NCBI GenBank assembly: GCA_021773795.1
Contig: JAJFJT010000033.1
Coordinates: forward strand, 1-55,986
Direction: 5' to 3'
DNA from: Gammaproteobacteria bacterium
GTDB taxonomy: Bacteria > Pseudomonadota > Gammaproteobacteria > HK1
DNA length: 55,986 bases
The first letter of the stretch is position 1; every line of letters begins with the position of its first letter. Of this stretch, positions 1-7,374 are shown piece after piece. Below the pieces are notes generated by a model. The model was not told the origin of the DNA. It searched no databases and saw nothing but the letters and a program-made list of their open reading frames with translations. Position numbers and translations under genes: made by a program.

Positions 1-4
1 AATT

Positions 5-1105
5 ATGAAAAAAACTAAATTTAACAAAAGCTTAGTGGCTATCGGTTTCAGCCTTGCGGGTTTCTCGATGCAGGCGCCAGCCTTCATCGCTGACGGCAAG
101 TTTGACGCCTCGGAAGGCTATTCCCTGGCCTTCGACGTCAGTTTTCTGGTGGATGGTGGTGATGGCGCAACTGTCGATGGCGGGCGACTCTATTTTGGTA
201 CGGACTCCGCTGGCTCGGGCGATCACTTCATGTATTTCGCTATGCCCAAGGACTTTGTTGATAATAGCTTCGGCGTCAACGCCGTGGGATGGGGAAGCAA
301 AGGGCATACTTTCAAGGACTTGCTAAATAGCGATTCTTTGGGTGGCGACGGCACTAATGCCTCCATGAGCTTTAATACGGAGGGAGGCGTCCTCGACATT
401 GTCATCGACTATCTCGCTCAAGGTCAGTCTAACCCCATTGTCTTCCAGTCCGGTGGAGTGGGTGACTCAGGTTATACCAAGAACGATGGTGAGGTGGTGT
501 CTGGAGATGCGACGGTGATCAAGGAGATTGCCACCTCAATGGAATATAACATTACGCAATTTGTCTCTCAGGCTGACATCGACGCTACGGCCGCTGATAC
601 CAAACATCCCGTTGGGCGTCTTAAGGATTCCCCCGTGGTTACCGGCGTAGACGGCGCGGGTAATTACGTGGTGGACCTCGTGGCGAGTCCCGGTTTAGCC
701 AATTGGATCTTTGAGGTCGGCTACGAGATCCAGTTTGAAGCCGGAACCTTTGGTGCCGGTTGGACCGATGCAAGCCAGGCGCTCAGCTTTGTGTCGCTGG
801 GAGATTCTCATGTCTCGCCGTCCAAAGTGGGCTTCGGCGGCAATATTATAGGCGACTGTGTCGGTGATTCGGATACAAGCTCGGATACTGGTTGGGACTC
901 CGGCTATGACTCGGACTCGGATTCGGACTCGGGCGGGGACTCGGATTCAGGTGCGGACTCCAGCACGAGTTCAGGTACGGACTCCGGGGGCGCGTGTGAC
1001 TCGGGGGGGACACCGGGAGTGCCGGAACCGGGCACCCTGCTGCTACTGGGTTCTGGTCTCGTGGGAATGGTATTGAGCCGTCGACGCCGGTGGTTGGTGG
1101 CCTAG
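5..1105 (+). CDS. PEP-CTERM sorting domain protein with Asp/Ser-rich tract
   Basis: This 366-residue protein has a signal peptide (about residues 1-27, MKKTKFNK then a hydrophobic run to ...APAFIAD). A probably beta-rich, Gly/Asp-rich body follows. Residues about 290-335 form a low-complexity tract dominated by Asp, Ser and Gly (DSDSDSDSGGDSDSG). The C-terminus is a textbook PEP-CTERM signal: VPEP at 339-342, a hydrophobic helix, then RRRR. In this family an exosortase cleaves at the PEP motif and the protein goes to the outer surface or exopolysaccharide matrix. The start at base 5 leaves only four upstream bases, so its promoter and ribosome site lie outside the window. It is convergent with a glycosylation operon that includes PrsT. 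The Ser-rich tract is a plausible glycan acceptor, which is inference. The body itself is not recognised. Confidence 0.9.
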   Translation: MKKTKFNKSLVAIGFSLAGFSMQAPAFIADGKFDASEGYSLAFDVSFLVDGGDGATVDGGRLYFGTDSAGSGDHFMYFAMPKDFVDNSFGVNAVGWGSKGHTFKDLLNSDSLGGDGTNASMSFNTEGGVLDIVIDYLAQGQSNPIVFQSGGVGDSGYTKNDGEVVSGDATVIKEIATSMEYNITQFVSQADIDATAADTKHPVGRLKDSPVVTGVDGAGNYVVDLVASPGLANWIFEVGYEIQFEAGTFGAGWTDASQALSFVSLGDSHVSPSKVGFGGNIIGDCVGDSDTSSDTGWDSGYDSDSDSDSGGDSDSGADSSTSSGTDSGGACDSGGTPGVPEPGTLLLLGSGLVGMVLSRRRRWLVA

Positions 1106-1147
1106 GTCGGTACCTATGTAAGAAAAGGTCTTCCAATCGGAAGTTTG

Positions 1148-1187
1148 AAAAAAAGCCCGCAACTTTTAAGTTGCGGGCTTTTTTTTT
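1148..1187. terminator. Bidirectional Rho-independent terminator
   Basis: A near-perfect stem (GCCCGCAACTT paired with AAGTTGCGGGC) is flanked by an A-run on the left and a T-run on the right. It can end transcription of the PEP-CTERM gene and act for the convergent operon. The following 166 bases up to the next stop codon show no further gene. Confidence 0.92.
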
Positions 1188-1353
1188 GGTTTATCGCAGA
1201 AGACAAAGAGATATCAGTGCCAGCGATCGTTGGTACTTTTCCTGTTTCGGGTGATGGTGAGTTAGCGCTGTTCCTTATCAAGTTAATAGTTATAGCTGCA
1301 CAGTCATCGCTGATGCCTTTCAGCCATACCATGTTTCGTACAGAAGCTGTTTG

Positions 1354-4300
1354 CTACAGCTTCTGCCAGGCTGTAAACCAGCGCAGGCTATCATGCCATG
1401 CTTCGGATGCGGGTAGCCCTGATGTGGCGGGATAGAAGAGTACAAACAGGCCGACAACGGTTGCCCCATAACTGGCCATGAGGGTTCGGTTTTGCCAGGC
1501 GCGGGGATCCAGCCGGGAGAGCAGATAGCTCAGGCCTAAGATAAGGATCGGAATGTGCGGGTAGTAGGCGTACAGGAAGGTGGGGCGTTCCACCAGGAGC
1601 CAGGGTAGAAAGGGCAGAAAATAGGCGCCGGAGAGCAGCAGGCTAATACGGTTTCCACCCTTCAGTGCCCGCCACCCCAGTCCGAGCATCAGCAGCACTC
1701 CAGGCCACCAGATCGCCGGATTGCCCAGTACGCTGATTGTCGAACGTATTCCCTGCGGGGAGTTGCCGCCAATAAATATCTCCGTCAGGGGCTTCACCAA
1801 CGTGGGCCACAGATAGAAGGGGACGCTGAGTGAGTGAGTCGACAGCGCCTTATGACCACCGTGGTAGCCCAGAATGAAGTTTTGTTGGTGCCAGAATGCC
1901 CTCAGACCTGCCATGGAGAGCAGGGCGGGTTGTTCGGGGAGTGCAGACAAAAATTCCCAGTGACTGAGGTAATAGATCAGCGCTGGCAGCAGAATAAAGC
2001 CCAGTGTCCAGGCACCGGCATGGGGCAGAGTCTCGTTGAGCAGACGGGCCCTCAATAGTCGCGACTGCGGAGCTGTGCCTTCCGGTGTGTTGGCCAAGCG
2101 CACCAACTCGCGTCCCAGCACCAGTAGAAAAATGGCAAAGCCCATGAATAAGGCGCTCCATTTGATGGAGGCGGCAAGTCCGAAGCAGAGCCCGGCAAGG
2201 ATAAACCAGGGCACACTTCGACGATGAAATTGCCCATGGTCGAGGCGAAACCAGCGATAGAGGCCTAGCAGAGTAGCGCTGAGAAAGAAGACCAGAAAGG
2301 TATCGATATTCGCCATACGCCCAATGCTGAAGGGCATGCATTCGAAGATGAAAAGCAAAGCTGCCGAGTAAGCCCCCAAGCGCCGACCAGTCAACTCCCG
2401 GCCCGCAAAAAAGAGCAACAAGGGCATCAGTGCTGTGACCAGTGCGGTGCTGAAACGCCAGCCAAAAGGGCTCATGTCAAAGAGTCGGATTCCCAGCCCT
2501 ATGAGGCTCTTGCCAAGCGGTGGATGGGTTTTTTCGTAGGGTGCTACGCTGTTGACGAGGTTGTGTGCGGAACGGGCGTAGTACACCTCGTCCCAGTAGC
2601 TGTTGCCACGGTAATCGTCGATTTCCCCGATGCTTTGTTGCTCATCAAAGAGGGGATGCTGACTGGCCGGGCGGGGAAAGGTTGTGCCCCCCTGAATGGC
2701 TACGATCTCATCTGGAAGTAATCGCTGGCCGTCCACGCCCTGCAATTCCAGTTCATTGAGTACTGCACCGTGGCCAGTGATTCGAAGCTGCAATCGGCTA
2801 AGTTCAACGGCCTCAAAGTGGCGGGCGTGATTCTTGAAGCTGGCCCGGTATTTTACTTTTGTAGGATATCTAAGCTTGCCCTGATTGGCAGGCCACAGTG
2901 GCTGCCAGCGTTCATCCTGCCAGTGTTTAAAGCCCAGCATCGGGCCGGTTTCTCCACCGTAGAAGGCAAGACCAGTCAGCTTTTGGGGATGGTTGAAACG
3001 GAGTTCAAGAAGCACGGATTTCGCCTCAACACTGAGACCATTCGTGGGGTATTTATAGGCGCCAAGATTGCTGAATAATAACCCCAGAGCGAGCAAGAAA
3101 AGTGCCAGCAGGCCGGCATAATCAAGGCTGCGCAGGGAAAAAGTTCGGGCTTCTGCAGGGCGCATTGGCAAGGTGAAATAGGTGTTTAGCACCTGCCATG
3201 TGGCCTTTGCACGGGTTGATAGGTGGTGAGCCAGGCTGCGCAGTTGTGCGCTATGTCTGCTCCACTCGTTGCCTGCTTCAAACAGCAATAGCATGCCAAG
3301 CCCGATGCTGGCCGCGCGGCTGACCGGACTCACCAGCAGCGATTCCATACGCAGATGCTCGACCGCGTGGTATTCCAGGGCAAGCTTGAAAAACACCAGC
3401 GAGGTCAGGCCCAGATAAATCCACTGGTGACGGGGCCCACGCAGCAGCAAGGGGGTCATGAACATGAGGACGGGCAGCCACTCCCGCCCGTGGCTTTGGG
3501 GTAGTAACAGGGCGACAGCAAAGCTGAGGAAAAAAAAGTTCGGCAGCAGTTCGGGCTGAGTGGATGTTTCCCGGGTGGATGCATCGGACAGCATCCAGGC
3601 TATCAGTAGGGCGAGCAGGCCAAGGGTCAAGCCCAATCGCCAGTCGAAATGGCTGATTACGGTTGCCATGCTCTGCCAGAGATCAGCGGGGGTGTCATTA
3701 AGGCCCGGCACCATGGCCAGCAGGATAAACACCGCAACAGCGGTAAGGACACCGCGACGGCGTTGCCGTAGATCGCCAAAGCGCCAGCCATAAGAGACAA
3801 AGAACAGAGACAAAATCATCCACAAGGGGCTGAGAGAGCAAGAGGCTGCCCACAGCGCCCAGGCGCTGATTTGCTGTCCCCGGGCGTGCAAGACGGCGAT
3901 CGAGACCCACAAGGCGGTGATGATGGCGCTGCCCAGGCCGGAGAAGGCCGAGGCTATGATGAGTGCCGGATTCAAGATCAGTAGCAGGCCGATGATCCAG
4001 GTGCTCTGCCCACGTATGCGCTCGCGTAAGTGTTCCAGCAACAGGGCTGCAGCCAGTAGATCCAGGAGGATGAAGGGGAGCTTGAGCACTACGGTGAAGG
4101 CCGCCCCGGGTTGCTGCCACTGGAGGGCCTGCACCAAAGTACCTGACCACTTCAGAACCAGGCCGTAGAGCAATGGATAGTGAGCCGCCAGTTCCGGCGG
4201 GTGTGAGGTGGCACGGCCAAGGGCGAAGTCTTTCAGGGTAATAATTTCGCTTTCCAGCCCGGTATAGGGGCTGGCAATGAGGCGAATGGCGAAGCCCGCA

Positions 4301-5070
4301 ACGATGAGTAGCCAAAAACCCGGATTTTTCCAGAGTGTTTGCAGAGCAGGACTGGTTTCACTTGGGCCGCTGAGTTGTCCGCCACGTCGCAGGAAAACCA
4401 GGAAGGCCAACAGGTAGCTAATCAGGCCTAAAAAAATGTAGAGGCGCAGGGGCATGGATGATTTTCTTTTCCTGGCCTGTTGAAGCTGGATACTTTGATA
4501 GGAGCCATTCCAGGTTTCCAGTTCCTCGATCCGTACTTCATCGAACCAGGCGGTGCCCGTCGCCGTGGCATCCCAATAGCCCAGTCGCAGGGAGAAAGGG
4601 AGTTTTCCTGTTTCGTTGCTCAGAAATACCTGTTCCACCAGGGTCCACGGCGTATCGCCTGTCAGTATCCCGGGACTGCGGTTATAGCTGCCATACACTG
4701 AGAGATTGGCACCTACCTTGCCTTCGACCTCGTGTGTTTTTACCCAGGCGGAGAAGCGGTAATAACGTCCGGCGTAAACGGGAACAGAGACTTGCCGGCG
4801 GAGATCATTGGGCATGGACGCGTGCAGGCGAAAACTGCTGGCCGAACCGTGATGTATCTCTTTATCGACCTTGAGTTGGCCGTGTTTTTTCCATGCGCGG
4901 GAGTCGGCCGGGCCGTACAGCTCGTATAGATTTCCGGCGCGCAGTGGTGGTGTGGCGTTGCACAGGCCGCTGTAGAGCAGGGCGCAGAGTAGTGTCCACC
5001 ACAGGGCGCCCAAGGGGCGTGGTCGACGATAGAACTTCAAATTTTTCCTCCGGCCTTGACAAGATTCCAA
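1354..5070 (-). CDS. Giant two-module GT-C glycosyltransferase (PMT/GT39-like) with N-terminal carbohydrate-binding-like domain
   Basis: At 1238 residues this is much longer than usual single GT-C enzymes. A signal anchor (about 20-40) precedes a beta-sandwich resembling carbohydrate-binding modules (about 45-185, ending in AWFDEVRIEELE). After a membrane helix (about 208-225) comes a first polytopic GT-C-like region (about 250-640). An extracytoplasmic beta-rich insert (about 680-800) and a second polytopic region follow. The second region is the clearer PMT/ArnT-like one: WDEVYYARSAHNLV near residue 827 matches the acidic first-loop motif, followed by KTHPPLGKSLIGLG. Such enzymes transfer sugars from polyprenyl phosphate to protein or lipid acceptors on the periplasmic face. 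The ATG overlaps the deacetylase gene by 34 bases, so it is the last gene of the PrsT-GtrA-GT2-deacetylase operon. The acceptor is unknown; the nearby PEP-CTERM protein is a candidate. Confidence 0.82.
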   Translation of the reverse strand: MESCQGRRKNLKFYRRPRPLGALWWTLLCALLYSGLCNATPPLRAGNLYELYGPADSRAWKKHGQLKVDKEIHHGSASSFRLHASMPNDLRRQVSVPVYAGRYYRFSAWVKTHEVEGKVGANLSVYGSYNRSPGILTGDTPWTLVEQVFLSNETGKLPFSLRLGYWDATATGTAWFDEVRIEELETWNGSYQSIQLQQARKRKSSMPLRLYIFLGLISYLLAFLVFLRRGGQLSGPSETSPALQTLWKNPGFWLLIVAGFAIRLIASPYTGLESEIITLKDFALGRATSHPPELAAHYPLLYGLVLKWSGTLVQALQWQQPGAAFTVVLKLPFILLDLLAAALLLEHLRERIRGQSTWIIGLLLILNPALIIASAFSGLGSAIITALWVSIAVLHARGQQISAWALWAASCSLSPLWMILSLFFVSYGWRFGDLRQRRRGVLTAVAVFILLAMVPGLNDTPADLWQSMATVISHFDWRLGLTLGLLALLIAWMLSDASTRETSTQPELLPNFFFLSFAVALLLPQSHGREWLPVLMFMTPLLLRGPRHQWIYLGLTSLVFFKLALEYHAVEHLRMESLLVSPVSRAASIGLGMLLLFEAGNEWSRHSAQLRSLAHHLSTRAKATWQVLNTYFTLPMRPAEARTFSLRSLDYAGLLALFLLALGLLFSNLGAYKYPTNGLSVEAKSVLLELRFNHPQKLTGLAFYGGETGPMLGFKHWQDERWQPLWPANQGKLRYPTKVKYRASFKNHARHFEAVELSRLQLRITGHGAVLNELELQGVDGQRLLPDEIVAIQGGTTFPRPASQHPLFDEQQSIGEIDDYRGNSYWDEVYYARSAHNLVNSVAPYEKTHPPLGKSLIGLGIRLFDMSPFGWRFSTALVTALMPLLLFFAGRELTGRRLGAYSAALLFIFECMPFSIGRMANIDTFLVFFLSATLLGLYRWFRLDHGQFHRRSVPWFILAGLCFGLAASIKWSALFMGFAIFLLVLGRELVRLANTPEGTAPQSRLLRARLLNETLPHAGAWTLGFILLPALIYYLSHWEFLSALPEQPALLSMAGLRAFWHQQNFILGYHGGHKALSTHSLSVPFYLWPTLVKPLTEIFIGGNSPQGIRSTISVLGNPAIWWPGVLLMLGLGWRALKGGNRISLLLSGAYFLPFLPWLLVERPTFLYAYYPHIPILILGLSYLLSRLDPRAWQNRTLMASYGATVVGLFVLFYPATSGLPASEAWHDSLRWFTAWQKL

Positions 5071-5900
5071 TAATTTATGAGCTCGATATTCAGATGTTTT
5101 ACGGCATCAAGGGTGGCGGGATCGGCGAGCGCCTTAAGCTCCGCCTCGTGCTGGTAGCCCCAATGGGCCTGGGGCGAGTGAGGATCCGGGTACCCGGGAT
5201 GGCACATGAGTTCGCTACTGCCGTGCTCAGGCAGATCAGCCAACAGGCTATGCAGTCGTCCGCTATCCAGTTGGCCCCCGAGGAAGAAGCCAATGAAATG
5301 ATCCGCGTGAATAAGAGCCGGCTCTTTGTTCAGGTGCCAAAGGGCATTCAGGACGAGTAGTTGGGCCAGTCGTGGAAGCTTGTCTGGTCGGCGCAGCATG
5401 TAGGGGCAGGGGCGTTCGCAGGGAAAGCGTATGGCTGGGATGTCAAAGCGTCGGGCCAGCTCTTCGGCAATGCGGCGCAGTGCCGGTAGGGCATGCAGGT
5501 GCTGATGGCTATCAAGGTGGCTGGGACTGATTCCAGCGTCGAGAATACGAGTGATTTGTGCGGTCCATTCCCGGCGCACTTCGTTGAGATCGATGGCCCT
5601 GCGCAGATAGACTTTGATGAAGTCCATGGCGTGCGGGTGAAAGTGGCCCTCGGCATCCACCAGGCTCGGTATCTGTTTGGCTGGGAGTATTGATGGTGCC
5701 TCGCCCACCAGACTGAGGTGAACACCGAGATCGAGGTTGGTCGCTGATCGTCGAAGTTGCAAGGCGTGCTTGAAGGCGATCCCGCCGGCCATTATCGAGG
5801 TGGAGGTCAGGATGCCGTGGCGATGTGCCTGCAAGATCCCATCGTTGATGGCCTTGGAGAGGCCAAGATCGTCACCATGGACGATGAGGACTCGCTTCAA
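5037..5900 (-). CDS. ChbG/HpnK (YdjC-like) family carbohydrate deacetylase
   Basis: This 287-residue protein has the family's metal-binding motifs: HGDDLG at residues 8-13 and SHLDSHQHLHALP near residue 130, with LGVHLSLVGEAP between them. Family members remove acetyl groups from N-acetylated sugars (chitooligosaccharides for ChbG) or act in hopanoid-associated clusters (HpnK). Here the gene starts 7 bases after the GT2 stop and overlaps the GT-C gene, so it probably de-N-acetylates a lipid-linked sugar made by its neighbours. No hopanoid genes are seen nearby, so the hpnK name is not justified. It has no signal peptide and so acts in the cytoplasm. Confidence 0.88.
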   Translation of the reverse strand: MKRVLIVHGDDLGLSKAINDGILQAHRHGILTSTSIMAGGIAFKHALQLRRSATNLDLGVHLSLVGEAPSILPAKQIPSLVDAEGHFHPHAMDFIKVYLRRAIDLNEVRREWTAQITRILDAGISPSHLDSHQHLHALPALRRIAEELARRFDIPAIRFPCERPCPYMLRRPDKLPRLAQLLVLNALWHLNKEPALIHADHFIGFFLGGQLDSGRLHSLLADLPEHGSSELMCHPGYPDPHSPQAHWGYQHEAELKALADPATLDAVKHLNIELINYWNLVKAGGKI

Positions 5901-5907
5901 AATAACC

Positions 5908-6936
5908 TCACCTTTCTGTGCGCTGCTTCATCCCACCTGGCTGCCTTGTGGAGTAGCCCGTAGATGATGTTGGCGGTGAGCTGCTCTTGTTCAAACCGAG
6001 ATGTTCGCTGATAAGGAAACGTGGTCGGCCGCGTACCTCAATGAGGATTCGCCCAATGTATTCCCCCAGCACTCCGAGCAGAATGAATAGCACGCCGAAC
6101 AGGAAGGAGATAATTGCAATGGAGGAAGCCCAACCAGGGACCGCCTGGCCGATGATGAGTTTGCTATAGATGGCATAGAGGATGCCCAAAAAGGACAGTC
6201 CGCTGGTAATGAAGCCGATTAAGACACCGATGCGCAGGGGGACCAGAGAGAAGGAGCTAAGCCCGTGCCAGGCGAATTGGAGCATTTTGCGCGGTGTGTA
6301 CTTGGTGACACCGTGCCAGCGACGCTCGGACTGAAAGCTAATCTTGCTGCTTTTGTAGCCCACCCATTGGACTATGCCCCGCAGAAACAATCCTTCTTCA
6401 CGCATCTTCAGAATGTCATTGACTACCTGGCGATCCAGCAGGCGAAAATCAGCCATTCCTGGTTCCAGTGGCACGCCACTGAGAAATGAAAATAGCCGGT
6501 AATAGAGTCGGGATGTGTAGCGTTTGAAGGCGCTGAAATCATCCGGGTCCAGACGCACGGTATTGACCACCTTATGCCCTGACTGCCACTGCTGGAATAA
6601 TTCTGGCAGTAGCGCTGGTGGATGCTGGAGATCAGCATCCATGGAAATGACGGCATCCCCCGTAGCACGTTGTAATCCAGCGAACAGGGCATATTGATGA
6701 CCGAAATTACGCGATAGCCGGATCCCCTTGATGCGGGGATTGATCTGGTTCAGGGATTCAATTTTTCCCCAGGTGTCATCACTGCTGCCATCATCGATGA
6801 AGATAATTTCCCAGCGTGCCGGCAATTCACTGAGTACAGACTCCAGTTTCTGTTGCAACGGTTCCAGATTCTCGGCCTCGTTATAGGCCGGGATGATGAT
6901 GGAGATGGACAGGGTGGGTGCTTGGGCTTTGGGCAA
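5908..6936 (-). CDS. Glycosyltransferase family 2, polyprenyl-phosphate sugar synthase (DPM1/ArnC/GtrB-like)
   Basis: This 342-residue GT-A enzyme begins with SISIIIPAYNEAENLEPL. It carries FIDDGSSDDT (nucleotide-sugar binding) and the catalytic metal motif MDADLQHP near residue 120. Two C-terminal membrane helices (about 232-260 and 268-298) anchor it, as in GtrB and ArnC. The known reaction is transfer of a hexose from a nucleotide sugar to undecaprenyl phosphate on the cytoplasmic face. It lies 18 bases after the gtrA-like gene and just before the deacetylase. This pairing (GT2 plus GtrA plus GT-C) is the standard three-component module: synthase, flippase, periplasmic transferase. The sugar cannot be told from the sequence. 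Confidence 0.9.
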   Translation of the reverse strand: MPKAQAPTLSISIIIPAYNEAENLEPLQQKLESVLSELPARWEIIFIDDGSSDDTWGKIESLNQINPRIKGIRLSRNFGHQYALFAGLQRATGDAVISMDADLQHPPALLPELFQQWQSGHKVVNTVRLDPDDFSAFKRYTSRLYYRLFSFLSGVPLEPGMADFRLLDRQVVNDILKMREEGLFLRGIVQWVGYKSSKISFQSERRWHGVTKYTPRKMLQFAWHGLSSFSLVPLRIGVLIGFITSGLSFLGILYAIYSKLIIGQAVPGWASSIAIISFLFGVLFILLGVLGEYIGRILIEVRGRPRFLISEHLGLNKSSSPPTSSTGYSTRQPGGMKQRTER

Positions 6937-6954
6937 TGTGTATGACTCCGTCGC

Positions 6955-7347
6955 TTATCTTGCCGTGCTGGCCGCTCGTTCCCGGAACGACCAGAGATAG
7001 TTTCCCGTAAAATTCCACATCAATACTACACCGGTGGCCGCTAGCTGGGCCCACAGATAATGTAGCTCCAGGTAGTGCATTACCATTGTCAGTACCGTGC
7101 CGTTAAGGGCAAGCCCTGCGAGGGCTACGAGGATGAACTTGCTATAAGCGGCAGGGTGTTGTTGGGTACTTTGGAAGGTATAACGATAGTTGAGGGCATA
7201 GTTGAAGCCCGAGGAAACAGCGAAGCCGATGGAAGATGCGAGGACCTCGGCCAGCGTGAAACCCTCAACCAGGATCAGCAAAATGGCATAGTGCAAGGCT
7301 GTGGCGAAAGTGCCCACAAAGGCAAAGCGCAGAAACTTTCCTAACAT
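6955..7347 (-). CDS. GtrA family membrane protein (polyprenyl-phosphate sugar flippase)
   Basis: A 130-residue protein with four predicted membrane helices and the GtrA signatures LRFAFVGTFATALHYAILL at the N-terminus and SGFNYALNYRYTF in the middle. GtrA proteins are thought to flip lipid-linked glucose or a similar sugar across the inner membrane. It sits between prsT and the GT2 gene in the same direction with short gaps (27 and 18 bases), so it is probably co-transcribed and supplies the periplasmic transferase. Confidence 0.88.
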   Translation of the reverse strand: MLGKFLRFAFVGTFATALHYAILLILVEGFTLAEVLASSIGFAVSSGFNYALNYRYTFQSTQQHPAAYSKFILVALAGLALNGTVLTMVMHYLELHYLWAQLAATGVVLMWNFTGNYLWSFRERAASTAR

Positions 7348-7374
7348 GGCGGGCTTTCCATCATGGTTGGATTA

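Noticed and set aside
1341-1363. AGAAGCTG...CAGCTTCT hairpin at the end of the GT-C gene as a terminator
   Set aside because: No T-run follows on the minus strand; the real terminator signal is the bidirectional hairpin at 1148-1187.
5037-5900. Assignment of the deacetylase as hpnK of hopanoid synthesis
   Set aside because: No squalene or hopanoid genes are nearby; the context is lipid-linked sugar transfer.
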